In this document: piece by piece, positions 35,551 to 48,967 of the stretch
Position numbering within the stretch: position 1 is the first letter of the stretch
How the letters are laid out: each line of letters opens with the position of its first letter
NCBI GenBank assembly: GCA_029207755.1
Contig: JARCOQ010000016.1
Location: 12,545,307 to 12,609,306, forward strand
Direction: 5' to 3'
Source of the DNA: Chamaea fasciata
Lineage: Eukaryota > Chordata > Aves > Passeriformes > Sylviidae
Length of the DNA: 64,000 nt
Program-made: the position numbers and the translations under genes
Notes under the pieces: model-generated
What the model saw: only the letters and a program-made list of their open reading frames with translations
What the model was told of the DNA's origin: nothing
Database searches by the model: none

Positions 35551-38500
35551 TTACAGCCTGAATCTAAGGAGTGTTCTTAGGTGGATTCCTGCAATTTAAC
35601 CAGCTTAAGATTTCATTTATACAAGTACATCAAATTACAAATTCTCCGAACAACTACTCTTAAACCTTGCATTTCTTCTTGCTCTTTAAGGCAAATTTCA
35701 GGGTTGTAATCTTCAGCAAAACTGAAATGATAACGAGAGTTCCATCTCAAATGGTGCCATCACTGTGCACCAACAGGAAATGGGAGATCCCTGGCAGTGC
35801 TGGGTTATCTTATCACTGATTTCAGTGCTGACCCAAAACCTAAGGAATTAACGTGAAAGTATTTCGTACATGTGGCACATTAAGGTCCAGATTCCTTGCA
35901 CAGTAAAGCCAGTTGCTTAAATTTCCTCCCCAAAAGCAAACAACAGTATTTATTAAAACATATTTTAACTCACTATCATAAAAGAGTGATATCTTTATAA
36001 ATTCCTGTAGAACAGCACTAAGGCACTCAGGTATGGCCATGCGTCTACCAAGTGAAAACACAACTAACATATCCTCTGGAAGACAGCCATTCTATATACT
36101 CTTCTAAAAGAAAAAGAAAAATACTGTTATGTTTTATCCTAGCTGAACAGAAACAAAAGAATTACAGTAATATCTTCCACTAAAACAAAGCTGCTGTTCT
36201 GTAAAACATGTATCCTTAAACACAAACATAGTTAACTCATTTTCAGCACTCACTGAAGCCTGAAAGGATCCTAAAATCCTTTTAAGTCAATAGAATGAAA
36301 CATATTTTCATCAAAATTGAAAATATTAAATGAATTTATAAGGTAATTTGTTGGAAGTTCTGATTTTTAGGAGGATTACAAGTGCATTAGCACAAAATTA
36401 GGAAAAGAGGCTTTTTAGAAGTCTTCCTTTCCATTTTGTGTTTCAACATGACAGTTTTGTTTTAAAAGCTGTCCTTAAAACATCTGAGTCACACAAACTG
36501 TCTCTTCCACAATCCATTATCTCATAAAAGAAATGCCATAAATGCAAAAGGAAAAATAGCATCATCAAGTCATTAGGGTGAGCAAAGTACACTGAAGGAA
36601 TCCTGATAAAGGCAGGTATTTCCCTTTGGAATTCCTGGAGTGATGTGGAGTTGCAGTCATAACTGGTAAAAAATTGCCTCAAGACTGATCAATAATAAAG
36701 AACTTTGAAGTAAATGAATCTGAGATCTGCTACCAGTTTTGTTTCCTTGTTTCTGTAGCTTTAAACTCCCACTGAATATAAAGTATTCCTTTTTGCTGCT
36801 AGTTAATTTTTCACTGCTTAAACTGATTAACCATGCAATTTCATCACTCCTCATAACAAGCTCAAAAGAGCATCTAAAACTGTGGCTAACTTTACAACAA
36901 AAATGTTGAAGATCATCCTTTTACACTGGAATCACTCTTACTGAGCCTCATGATATTAATGATGGAGTCAGAGAAATACATTCCATAAAATTACATTACT
37001 ATAATCAAAGGATAATATTGAGTAAATCACATCAGAAAGCTGCCAACAATTAACACTTTTTTGTCACTCGTCAGGCTGGAAAAATCCATTTCTTAACAGG
37101 GTCTAATGATCCAGTAAAAGCGACGTGAAGCTGATGTTCAGACCTAAAGAAGCTTCAGAAAAGCAGACCCAGGACAGGATGTGGCACCAGCTGAGCACTG
37201 AGGTTCTGCAGCAGAGCTGCCCCACTAAATATTGTCTCTGCTGGCCTCTCCACAATGCAAACATTTCATTGGAACTAATGAAAAAAGGTTCAGAAAACCC
37301 AGGCAGCTCCTAGCAAAATTATCACAGGCTCTGGAGGAGCACAACCAAGCAGTGATCTCCTGTCCTCTGACCTCCTGCGATGCTGAAGGAGCACAACAAC
37401 AAGAGAGCACTTGCAGAATTAGCTCCCCAAATGTGCATGTCTTCTGAGGGCTCCAGCTAACTGTACTTTACGTAATTCCCATCTGGCATCCTCAAAAGCA
37501 AAAATAACAGAATTCTCATTCGCCATTCATGGCAAATATTTTATCAGCCCCTGTCTGCTGCTTGTCAGGAACTTTGAAGTGCAGGGGGAACTCCACAAGA
37601 GTAGAGGCAGCTTCTGATCAGTAGGTTGATTCTTCACATGTGAAATGAGTTAAGCTCATGAATCATTTCTTAGAGTCTAAATTTGACTAGGAAATTGTAA
37701 TGGGTAATTCACACTCAATTCCGTAAAGGTGTAAGAACTTAGTCTAACATATAGAATACGTAAACCAAATATTTAAATAACAATACAGGGTAGAAGGAGA
37801 CAACTCGATCACTAACAGTGATAATAGCTGCCTGTATTTCCACAGAGGCAGGAGCTCTGATATCCTGAATATGGAGCACTCAGGGTTTGTAACCGTGGGC
37901 CAAAAGCACAGCACTGAACAGCAACAGAGCAGGTTTCTGTAGCCCAATACCCAGAAACACGTTTCCCAGTCTAACTTCTGATTGCTCCAAGTCTATCAAG
38001 TTCATCCCACAGAACTGAACTTGCAGAAAAAAGCAATCAAAAATCTGAGTCAGGATTTCTGGCAGCTGAAAACAAACCTCCGAAAAACTGCATTTGTGTT
38101 TGTGAAGCCCCCAAAGAATCAAATGGCAGCAGTGCAAAAGCTCAGAGAAACACTAAACAACCTTAACTCTAAACTGCCACAGGGCTTTAGCATGAGGTTT
38201 CCGTGCCCACATCCCCCACAGGAATTTCAGCCACCATCATTTCAGCCTGGGTCTCAACTCTGTACTCTACGAAGCAGAGTTCTGGTTCTGACCCCCTTGT
38301 TTCTATGCACATGATTTTCTGACCAAAAAAAGACCATAAGGTTTTACAACAAGATGAACCATTCTTCATTCCAAAAATAATAATCACAATGACTACTCAA
38401 GTCATCTTCCTTTGCCACGGCATCCAGACAGTGCTGCCTCTTTGTGCATGCTTTAAACCTTCGGAAAAGACAAGAGCCTACATATATTAACTTTCTTTTA

Positions 38501-41500
38501 CTCTCATTTCTGATTTAGATGCCTAAAAAAGAGACTGCAATCCATGCTTGTAGACACTGAACACTGCAGTGATGAAAAATTATTTACTTTGTGTGTTAGT
38601 AAATCAGTGAGTACAGTTTCTGTAGGTTCTTTTATTTTACTCACAAGTCAGCTGCAAGCTGATTAATGACCAAAGAAAACACACTGAATAAAAAGCCATG
38701 GATATGACACAAATACAAATGTTTCAAGGAGAAAGAAACTGGGAAAATTACAATCTACACACTAAAAAGGAGTATTTTTTAAATCTACTTTAGAATAGGT
38801 CATATGTTTACATCCCCCGCTGAAATTCTGGCAAGCACAACACTGTGATGACACCTTAGTTAACTGCTGTTATACTTTTACAAATACACTCTTTGAAAGA
38901 GAAATTATTCATTTGAAACTAGGAAAAATATTTCCAACTCCCCATCCAGCCACACCAGCTCGGTTCAAGCCTAGAGAGAGCAAGAAGACTTGATACAAGT
39001 CATTCAGAAAATGGTGATTTGGCTGATTGAGAAAACCGGCATTTGAAAACTGAGGCCATTGCAAGGCACTGGTGCTGCCACACAAACCCCCGGAGCCGAG
39101 GTGCAGAGCTGGGTGTGCTCACCCACGAGATGAGAGGTCCAAGGGTGCAGACAGGCTTGATCTGCGCTCCAGGCAGGAAAACAAACGTGTGTGCAGCCAA
39201 TATTAGAGTCATAACACTGCAGTTTGAAAGCTGTTTTCTAATGCAACAGAGAAAAAGGAGGGGAAAGCAAGATAGCCTGGTTTGTGTTTGGACAGGGAAA
39301 TTGTCAGTGGAGAGAAGAAGATAACAGAAAGCCCTGTAGAGAATTGTATAAACTGGGATCCCTACAAGCTTAAGATAGGCTGGGGGAGATGGGAAAACAG
39401 GTCTGCTGGCTGAGAGTGATAACCTAAAACCAGAGCTGTGCCCATATTCTTCAAAAGAAGTACTTTTAATAAGAAAGAAATCCCAGCAGTGCTATTCCTT
39501 TCATCTCTACCTGCTGTCATGGTGCACTAACCATGGAACAGGAGTCACTCCAAGGCCATGCTCCAAAGGCTTACATTGCAAATATCACCCTGAACAACCA
39601 CAAAGACAAACTAAAGGAAGGAAATGAACTCACCAAATTCATCATAATAATTTTAAAAAAGGACCCTTTCTTGGCTTACTGAAGCTTCTCCACAGTCCTT
39701 GCTTTATCCTGTGAGAGAAAGCTCTTTGATAGTTCTTTTTTAACCTCTTTTTCAGCCCTCCCTGGTCACTGGGTGAGAGGCAGAGCAGACAGCAGAGCCA
39801 GACCTGCATTTCCTGGGGGAGAATAAAAGGAGCACAAACTTCAGTTCAGCAGCACACAGTCCCACGCGTGCAACTCCCAGCTGGAGCACAACAAACCCTC
39901 AGATGTTTAAATACCTGAGTAGCTGTGGGGCTCCAGGAATCCTGGAAGTCCCTCAGCCAAAAAAACTGCAGGCAGAGGTCTGGTTATTCAATAATGCTGC
40001 AGGGCTGCAGCTTTTGGTATCTGATGGCACAGCAAGGAAATAGAATTCACCAGCTCTCCTGAGAAATTCTACAGAAACCCACACACATTGCAAAGATTTC
40101 AGTGTAACCGCTGGGAAGGAAGAGTTATAATCAGACTGACTGGTTCCAAGGAGCTGAAAAAAGGTGACAAGGACATGCCAGGATCTGTGAGTGTAATTTC
40201 CAGGGTGGCACCAGAGAAGCACCAGCTCTCCAGCGGCACAGAAGCTCAGAGAACACTTCTGTGGTACCACGGGACAAGTGTAACAGAGCACTGGGAGGAA
40301 TTCAATGCAGCTGGGAACTCTCCAGCTGGTTTGGAGCTCTCTCAGAAATGCAGGGTTGCTCCTGAACACTGCAGATATGCACATCAGCAAAATCCTTCTC
40401 TCCATCAGCCCTGGTGCTCTGCTCTGCCCGGAGGGGACAAGGCTCCCCCTTCAGCAGCCTCTCTGGGGGCAGTGATTTTGCTGGAACACATTCCCCGGGC
40501 AGGACAGGCTCCCCAGACAGTAAAAGGTGATTATAATCCAGTAGCTGACACAACCCAGCACACGGTGCCTGCTGCAGCTGGGCTTGCTCCAAGCCAGAGG
40601 CACTCGGGGTAAATCATCCAGAGGACAAACAAGGCAGCCAGAAAATAACTTACAGCAGCTTCGAGACTAAAATCACCCTTTACACGTGGAAAACAGACAA
40701 ACAGCAGAGAACTAAATTAGCTGTAATTTGAAATATTATGTGAATAATACCCCTAAGGTCTTTTATCTCAAGAAGAAACATTTCAGAAGATTTTAGTGTG
40801 CCCATTTTCCACAAACCTCAGTGTGGTGCATTAAAAAGGCTCAGTGAAAGGTAAAAATTCAGTGCACACTGAATACCCACCAGAGTGTTTGAATTTGGGA
40901 ATATATGGCCACAGCAAGGCAGAGCAAAGGAATGCTTCCAGAAAACAGCTCTGTTTCCTAAGAGTCACTGTTTTTTTTTAATTGTGCATTAATATTTTGC
41001 AGCAAAACCAACAGCTGCTTCTGGTTACTCTCATGAGAAACAGTTTCCTAAAATTAATGATACTTAAACCCAAAAGATATAACTGTTCCATTAATATAAC
41101 TTGTGCCTGAAGTCATTAATATTTCAAGTGCAAGCACAGAATCCTGAGATAAGAACACAGAACTGGAGTGGAAATTGATGTGTCACGCACTCTGAAAAAT
41201 AATAATGGTAGATTTGTAGAGCAATGAAACTACAGAGAAAAACACTATGAAAAACTGGATGTTTACTTACTCTTGTGTTTATAATTCCTGTGACTCACCT
41301 CAGCCCCAAACAGGCAGGGAGAAGTCGTGTTCATTGCACCTGGCTTGATCTCTCCCTCTGTTCAGCCATAAATGAGCTGATGCTGAGCATCCTGCTGCTG
41401 CTACACCTGGGAATTTAGAGCAGCAGGCTTCTCTCAGGAATATTTTCTAGCTATAGATACAACTGTGTGAGGGAAAATTATCTTGAAAGGTACTTGGAGA

Positions 41501-44159
41501 TAAGTATTGAGAGAGATGAAAAGAAGTTGTCCTCAGCAAAGAGGCTGGGTGGAGCACATGATGAGAAAAAAGACAAGCATTTCTCTTACTGTCTGGGGAA
41601 CAAAGAGGTTTTGAAATACAATTGAAAATTTTAAGAGAATTTAAAAGAAATCATTCACTTGATATTTAAGTTCCGGTGGAGAATATTTCAATTCTAAAAG
41701 AAGACATTGCGTCAGTGAAAATTAATTGAACCCACATGTATTCATCAAGTATGTCAATTTTTAAGTCATTGCTCAACTTTCACAGCTAAAATAATTTGAG
41801 AAGCTTGTTTATTATCCTAAAAAGCATAATTAAGATATGGCCTTATTTAAACAGCAAAGAAGAATTCACATTTCATTAATTATTTTCTGACTCAAATAGT
41901 AAATAAATTCACCACATAAAAGTACAGTGCGGCTGAACACGTTATTGTACAGTGAAAATGTGCAAATATAAACCAGTCATAAGCTCTAAGACAATCATAT
42001 GTTAAAAAAGGAATCTGATTAACTGCTTGTTTTCTACAAATCTAGCTAAGTTTTCACACATTAAATTAGCCCCCAAACTTAGTGAAGGTTTCATATGGTT
42101 TAACTTCTTTTTCTCATTGGAATAAAGCAGTAAGAAATATTGCTAGAGCCTTTACCTAGAAAAGCACATAAAAAGTAGAGATTCAAACCAAGTTTGAACC
42201 AAGAAAATAACTGCATGCAAATTCAGTTTGCTGATACAATTGTGTATATTCTGAGCCCTTGTTAGTGTGATAAGACAGTTAACATTTTTCACTGCTCCAA
42301 ATTATTGAAAGACCGAGTCTAATTTTTGCTACTTCATGTCTCATTAAAGTTCATGTCTCATAAAATGTTCTCAGCCTTTTAGTAGCTTAATAAAATATTT
42401 AGGTATCTTCTCCTTAGCAAGAAGAAGAGTATAAAAAGGTACCTGCCAGAATACTAATCTGGAGATATCCCAGTCCAAATACTTATTTTTCCTTGCAGGG
42501 AACAATAACCTTCTGGGCTAACAAATCTGCATCTGTAAAAGCAAGGCAAGGAGGTCAGAGCCTCTTCCAAAGCCATCACTCCTACCAAAAGTCATCCTTT
42601 GCCCTTCGTATAGCAAGATTCAAAAGTATGTGACTGCTCAGACAAAAAGCAGATTAAGCTAAAGGCAGAATGTACTCTTACTTGAAAATGGAAAATATTA
42701 GGTATATGCTCAACTAAGACAATGATTGGACTTAGTGTATTTTACCCTAAATTTAAAGCACATGGACATTCAAAAAGCTCTAGAAAGGATTTTGCTTTAG
42801 GAACTGCCCCAATCTTCAAAACATAATGCAAAAGCAATGTTAATTACACAAAACCAGAATCTGCTACAGTCTGCTGTTTTGCCACGAAACCTTTCAGAAT
42901 GGAGCTCCCACTTCTTAAATACAAAAGAGCTGCATCAGGAGAAAAAGTATTGATCATTTAAAACCAACAAGAAGGATTTTCTAGTGATGGGTTTTGCTCT
43001 GATTCACTCAAACCATTTCATATATTGTAAGGACTATCCTAGAGACAAAGTATCAGATGTTTTGTGGGAGGCTTGAGGAGGATTTTTCTGGTGGCTTTTT
43101 GGTGGCTGACACCAGAGTCACTATGAAAACACCTCACTGGGAGTTCTCAGTTCCCACTGGACTCCTGCCAGTTGAGGCTTCCCAGAGCCCAAAATGTGCT
43201 TCTGATCAAAGCTGAAAGGACAACCCAGCCCTGGAAGGAGGGGAGGGAGACACTTCCATCAGCACAATGAACTGCAAATTGAACAGAAAACTCCTCTGAG
43301 ATCCTAAAGGAACATATTCGATTGGAACTGCACCTGATTCATACACTATATGAACCAGTCTGTGAATTCATACACTTCTGTATCCAAAATTCATATCATA
43401 TTCTGAGACTAGATTTCTCTGGTGACAGTAATTTTTTGTTTATTTGGCTTTATAAAAAATATATTTTTAAACATTTGCTTTAACTGATATGATAAAAATA
43501 TATAGGTTTTCCACGAAGGAGAATATTATTTATAGTCTTGTTTAATTCAGTTGCTTAATGTAAATATTAAGGAAAAATAGTCTAAAGCAAAAAGGGAATG
43601 AATTGTAATAACACTACTTCTTTTTTATACAAAAGATTAGTCACAAAGGCAATCAAAGTCAGAGGGATGAAAATGCAAATGGATAATTTGCAGCTGAACA
43701 CTGGATTTTGCTCATTTGCAGAGTACTCCTGTTTACACTTCTAATCCAAGAAAAAGAAATAAATGATTTACAAATCACCAAAAGCCCTGGAAAGTAATTT
43801 GTGCTGGCCGTGGAGCCAGACTGATGAGCAGAGCCGAGTTCCAGCAGTGCCTAATTCCAAATCCAGACCGGTCCCAGACAGGATGCCCTGCAGGACCAGG
43901 GCTGAGTGGGGGAACAGAGATGGAAATAAGGCCAAGGAATGCCTGGAACTCCACAAATGTCCTGCAACAATTCACGTGCACTGTCGGGGTAGTTCAGGAA
44001 CGATGAGCACTAATGCAGGTCCCCCCCAGCAGCCTGAGCCTGGCTCAGGCAGAGTGGGATCCATGTACCACCAACCCCACCAGCCCGGGATCCCTTCAGT
44101 CCACCCTGCCAGCAGCAAACCTTCCTTCCACTAATCCCATCAAGGGCATCTTTCTGCAG
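35551..44159. other. Long non-coding stretch
   Basis: About 8.6 kb without a recognisable gene or transposon. GC-richer patches at 40200-40620 and 43800-44130 hold open frames of up to 174 codons with antisense frames of similar length, which argues against coding. Minus-strand splice-like leads are 39679-39708 (strong acceptor TTTCTCTCACAG, then DKARTVEKLQ and a stop) and a GCTGAG|GTGAGT donor ending at 41299. None is tied to a known protein. Confidence 0.45.
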
Positions 44160-44301
44160 TTTTGGGGTTTTTTTGGTTTTGCTTGGTTGGTTTTTGTTTG
44201 TTTGTTTGTTTGTTTGCTTTGTTTGGTTTGTTTTTTTGTTGTTGTTGTTTTAGTTTGGTTTGGGGTTTTTTTGGGTTTGGATTGGTTTGGGTTTTTTGGA
44301 A
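44160..44301. repeat. T/G-rich tract with (TTTG)n and (TTG)n
   Basis: About 140 bp with almost no A or C on the plus strand: GGGGTTTTTTTGG, five TTTG units at about 44195-44215, and four TTG units near 44238. The Phe/Gly/Leu/Val-rich open frames it produces are artefacts. An A/C-rich tract of similar length follows about 350 bp downstream. Confidence 0.9.
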
Positions 44302-44654
44302 TTACACTTCTCACCGACTCAGATATAGCAGAATCAAATACTGAATAATCCATTCAATGAGTTACTTAATTAGCTGGGTGAAGGTGAAACAGAAACAGCT
44401 GAGTCTAAATAAAGGAGATGTCAAGTGCAGCAGCTCAGATCAAGGAGGGATTTGGAAGAATTCTTCCTGCCATGAAGGGAAACACAGTACAGTTCCTAAC
44501 ACAGAATACTAAGGGATGTCATCTTTCCATTCCAGTCCCTACAGAAACACCAGCTGGGGGGGAAATACCAAAGTGAACTGGCAAAAACAAGGAGAGCAGA
44601 AATAACCCACATTACGGCAAGCATCATCAAATAAGTCACGGGCAATTAACAAGG

Positions 44655-44828
44655 TTGAAACGAAACAAAACAAGCAAACAAAACCACAACACACAAAAAA
44701 CCCCACAAAAACTAAACAAAAACAAACAAACAAAACCCACAACACACAAAAAAACCCACAAAAACCAAAACGAAATCAACAAAAACAACACACAAAACCC
44801 AACAGTAAACCAAACCAACCAAACCAGC
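44655..44828. repeat. A/C-rich tract with internal ~50-bp repeats
   Basis: Almost no T and few G on the plus strand. An internal unit containing CCACAACACACAAAAAA, CCCACAAAAAC and (AAAC)n occurs twice, starting near 44683 and 44735, with a third degenerate start near 44784. In composition it is the reverse complement of the tract at 44160-44301, so the pair is inverted. Confidence 0.85.
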
Positions 44829-47800
44829 AGAACATGTTCTAGAAAAGTTGAGATTACAAAACTGTTGTAATGTAGGATGATGATCAAGCAAGTAGGTTCA
44901 TCCTCATTTAAGAAGAGACTTTCTTCTCCCATGTATCAACTAACTAAACAAAAATTTCACTGCTCTATTAATTAAATCTATTTCATTGTCCCCATTGCAA
45001 TCCAGAGTCAGAGCAGGTCTGTTTTTCTGCCCTTAGCATTAGCTGAGGACTCCTGTAACCAGACAAAATTGCTGTCAAAACTCGCTAATAAATCCTTGCT
45101 TTATTTCTGTGTTTGGACAAGCAGCTGGATTTATCCCTGCCCTGCAGTCTCCAAGGGATGATTTTGCCAGTATAAAGGAGCATAACATTACATTTTGGCC
45201 CATGCAGGTTTCCAGGGGACACTGCCAGAGACCCTGGGCACTGGCAGGAATTCAAAGCACTTATTTCTAATGGAGCTGAACAGAGAGACTGTACTTATTT
45301 AGAAAAATAATAAGGCTTAAAACCCATCATTGTTACAGAATTGTGAGTTGAAACTCAAAACAAACATGTGGTCCTCAAAGCCCAACTGGAAACCTGCAAG
45401 ATAAACAGAGAAGGAGGTTTGTCCCCTGACTAACTCCTCCTCACAAAACAACAAGCTATGGTGGTAATTGTATTTTTAATTTTCACCAAATCCATTGCAT
45501 CCAGCCAATATTGGCACATCTCTGCATTATCCTGAATAAATTAGTGCCTGTCTGTCAGTCATCCTTGCCAAAAAACCCCAAACCAAAACAAAAACTTCAT
45601 AGTAAAAGTAAGCAAAAGTGAGAAAAAAATAAACAGAAAGGTGTAAACAGAAGTGAAGGTGTTCCATGGGATATGGGATTCATCAAATCAGGCAAGGCAG
45701 AAGAGTTGTTAAAAAAAACCAGAAGCTATCTCTCTCTATCTCTTACTAATGTGAACATGCAAACTGGTGTTCCACAACTGAGCAGCTCTACAACAACTTT
45801 TCTCAGCCGTAGTAAGGAATAATGCCCTGGCAGCAGGTCACCTCATTCACCCCACCACTGAAGGGAACAGCTGGCACAATGTGACTTTTCTGCAGTGACA
45901 GCCTCACACATCCAAACCAAATGAGTTTGTTCACTCTCTTTCTCCCACTCTGCACCCACACACAGGTCTCACTTTCAAAAATATAATAAATTTGCTTTTC
46001 TTTTTTTTTCCCTCCCATTAAGTGCATCAGAAATATTAAAATATCTTTATCCTCAAAAGCTTAATCCATCTATTCCATTGCAAAATATTCCACCAACTCT
46101 CCAGACTGCCAGGCTAACAGGACAGGCCATGAGAGCTTTGTTCTAGTGACAAGTACTTCCAGAAAAAGAAACAACTTCATGTACACAACCCACGTGCATT
46201 ATTTGCATTGCAGCCACAGGATGGTTCATCACATACAAATAGAAAATATAAATGTAAACCTAATTGTTTCACCTTCCTAAACATAGGAATAGAAGGACAG
46301 TTCACAGTGTTTAGCAAAATTCAGATTTAATCTTTTTTCTTCCTCATTTATGGGTTACTTCTGCTATCATTTTTAACATAACTTTAAGATTTACTTCCAA
46401 AGCTTAAATCATTAAAAATTTCAGAAACAGCCATCTTAAAAAATTGGAATTTGGAACATGTTGTACTTCAGAGCTGAATTTCTTTTTCTCTCACATTCAT
46501 ACTGGGTATCTATAAATGTCTAAAACCCAAAACTTTCACCTTGATAGATCGGCCTTTAATGAGCTACACAATTGATCCAGATAACTGAGAATGCAGCACA
46601 GCTTTGGAGAGTCTCAGCATCCTTAGGATTTCCAGATGCCAGGACAAACGTCATGCACCTTGAAATTTCAAACATAGAGCACAAAACTTTAGGGGAAAAA
46701 CCAAAATTGCAGAGTTGCAAAAGAAGTATGAAAATATTATTTACTGCAAAAAGTAGAACCATTGACAGGCACCATGTTAAAAGCTGAGCATTACAATTCA
46801 GGTTGTAGCATCTCCCTAAAGGAGCGCAGAATTTTATTAGTAAAAGTAAAGACCATTTCATGTGGAGGACTGCATAGTGGAGAATTTTCAGGGTTGTTTT
46901 TATTTGTTTCCTTTTTAAAAACAAGAACATTCCCAGCTGCAGTGTTCAGCTGGCTGGAAGTCCTGTGCAGTGGAACATTTCCTTGCTCCTGCAATCACTG
47001 TAAGAAGACAAAGTTGTGTTTCTTAATGCACGGTGTCGAACTCTGCAAAAGCATTCCCACAAATGCAGAGTCGAGAAAAGGTGCACTGAATACAGTGAAA
47101 GCTTTCCATCCTGTAGCCTTTAGGCTTAAAGTAAATGACTTTTGATTAGACTCATAAATTACTGAACATGTGGCTCCAGCAGTCATCAGGAGTTATCAGA
47201 TAACACAAACTTTACATGGAATCAGAACTAATTCCTGCACACGGCTACTGCTGTAAAGGCTGCAACAACAATGGCAGACATATCATTAAATGGGCAAACC
47301 TAGAAATATAATTAAATTAACTGATAATCATCTCTCTTCTTCTATCCAGACTCTAATTTAATGTGCTTGCAAATGTAATGAGGTTCACTGAATTGAAAAA
47401 TACTGTGGAAATAACAGAAACAAGATTAAATTAATTGCACGACATACTGATAAGAAAGCTGGCTTCAAATTATGTGAAGCACATTTCCAAAAGCCATTAA
47501 AAGGCCAGTCACATATCATGCACCTTGATGACAAATAACACATTTAAATTCTTTTTTTACTAACTGGAATATTCATTGTGTTTCCTAGAACCATATGCTA
47601 ATTGCTTGGTGCTCTCTTATCTTCAGGTAAATAAACATGTGAAAAATACTTGGGCAGTGAAAAATTAAAATCTGGCCAAGAACCAAAATTACTTCTGCTC
47701 CAATCATTTCCATGTGATTCACACTACAGAATTTGAGATGAAGACATGCTAAATGCATTTATACCGTGCAGCAGCTTGGGTGAAAAATTATGTTTTCTTC

Positions 47801-48916
47801 CCTAAGAAACCACAATTTAAATTTCCACCAACAGGAAGAAAGCATTCAATCTGAAGGCAAAATAACCAGCTCTCAGTTGTGCCTGGAAGTGTTCTGGACA
47901 ATGCAGCATCTCTGAAGGACCATCAAACGTATAGCACAACCATCCATTTTTATTGTTTTTTTTTTCTTAAAAAGAACCCTGAACTGGAATTCCACCATCT
48001 CTCCACACACCCCGTGCAAATACTCAGCTGCATTTGATGCTTTAATTTAAGAAAGAAGAAAATCCTCACATAAAAGCACATTAGACATTTTAGATAGCTT
48101 ATTTGAAATGAAACATTTGGAATGAAATTGTCTGGTATGTACGAGCAGACCAAAATTTCAAACACTAGTGGGAGCTACAAGGCATCCAATGCCCAGGATT
48201 TCAGCAGAATCCTGTCAAGTAATTCCACATTTGTATTTCCTTACACCGAGATGAACAACAAAGGATTTGCATTAGCAGACAGTGCCAGGCCACTTAAACC
48301 CGTTCCCCTGACACTCCTGCCACATTCCGGAGGGCAAACAGAGGGCTGGAACCAGATCTTCTTGTTTTAACCGTGAAAAGCAGACAATGGCAACTCCCAA
48401 GTTGGATTTCTGAGCAGCAACACGCTGCAGTGACAAGAGGAATACAAAATCACAGCTGGCCAAGACACTGCTGAGCTGCAGAGCACAGAAGAAGGGAGAG
48501 AAAAGTCGAGAAATAGTAAATTAAATCCCAGGGCATCATCCTTTAATAGCAGGGCACTCGGGTCCTGACCCAACAAAAGGTCAAGCAGACACTTGCAAGA
48601 AGCTGAGAATTCCACTAGTATCAGCTCAGTTGATGAAATGGAAGCCAAGCAAAGAAAAGGCTCAAAAGACAGAAAATCCTGATGACATAAAGCCTGCTTC
48701 GTGTTCTTGTTCTTTCAAAGGCCTTTGTAGAAAATCACCCAAGAGGTGCTGAATCGTTTTTTTCTTCCAGGCTGGATTGATCTGGGCTAGAGGCAGCTCT
48801 GCCAGGCTGGGCATCCTCTGCTGCTCAGGGACTGGGCTTTCCTGGGCACATCCTTCTCTGGGGCTGCCATGGAGAACTTGAAATAGCCAGAGAGGACCAC
48901 GTGCTTGATACACTTC
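44829..48916. other. Non-coding DNA, one enhancer-like block
   Basis: No gene is seen. The 46556-47186 area has open frames of 124 and 127 codons on opposite strands, so neither is favoured. At 47265-47500 the sequence is AT-rich but complex, with many TAAT/ATTA and TGCAAAT-like words (ACTCTAATTTAATGTGC, GATTAAATTAATTGCACG). It is a candidate developmental enhancer on texture only. Confidence 0.45.
47265..47500. promoter_or_regulatory. Candidate conserved non-coding element
   Basis: Dense homeobox-type cores (TAAT, ATTA), a GCTTGCAAATGTAATGAGG word and no simple repeats set this block apart from its neighbours. Function is inferred from texture alone; I cannot test conservation. Confidence 0.2.
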
Positions 48917-48967
48917 AACTCAAATCTCACCCCAACTCAAATCTCACCCCAACTCAAATCTCACCCC
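48917..48967 (+). repeat. Three perfect 17-bp tandem copies
   Basis: AACTCAAATCTCACCCC is repeated exactly three times (48917-48933, 48934-48950, 48951-48967). Perfect identity suggests a recent expansion or slippage event. The sequence is not part of a longer array here. Confidence 0.97.

Noticed and set aside
35348..35599. Lys-rich 83-codon frame
   Set aside because: It is a translation of the polypurine A/G tract.
38940..38975. tRNA-like B box near GGTTCAAGCC
   Set aside because: No matching A box or cloverleaf could be built around it.
40088..40612. 174-codon plus-strand frame
   Set aside because: Long antisense frames overlap it, no domain is recognisable, and the local sequence is only a GC-richer patch.
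44013..44348. 111-codon frame with a hydrophobic core
   Set aside because: The core is encoded by the (TTTG)n and T/G tract, so hydrophobicity reflects base composition.
44990..45240. Second LTR-like segment around an AATAAA at about 45088
   Set aside because: The only TATA-like word lies downstream of the AATAAA and no repeat ends are visible, so the LTR layout is not met.
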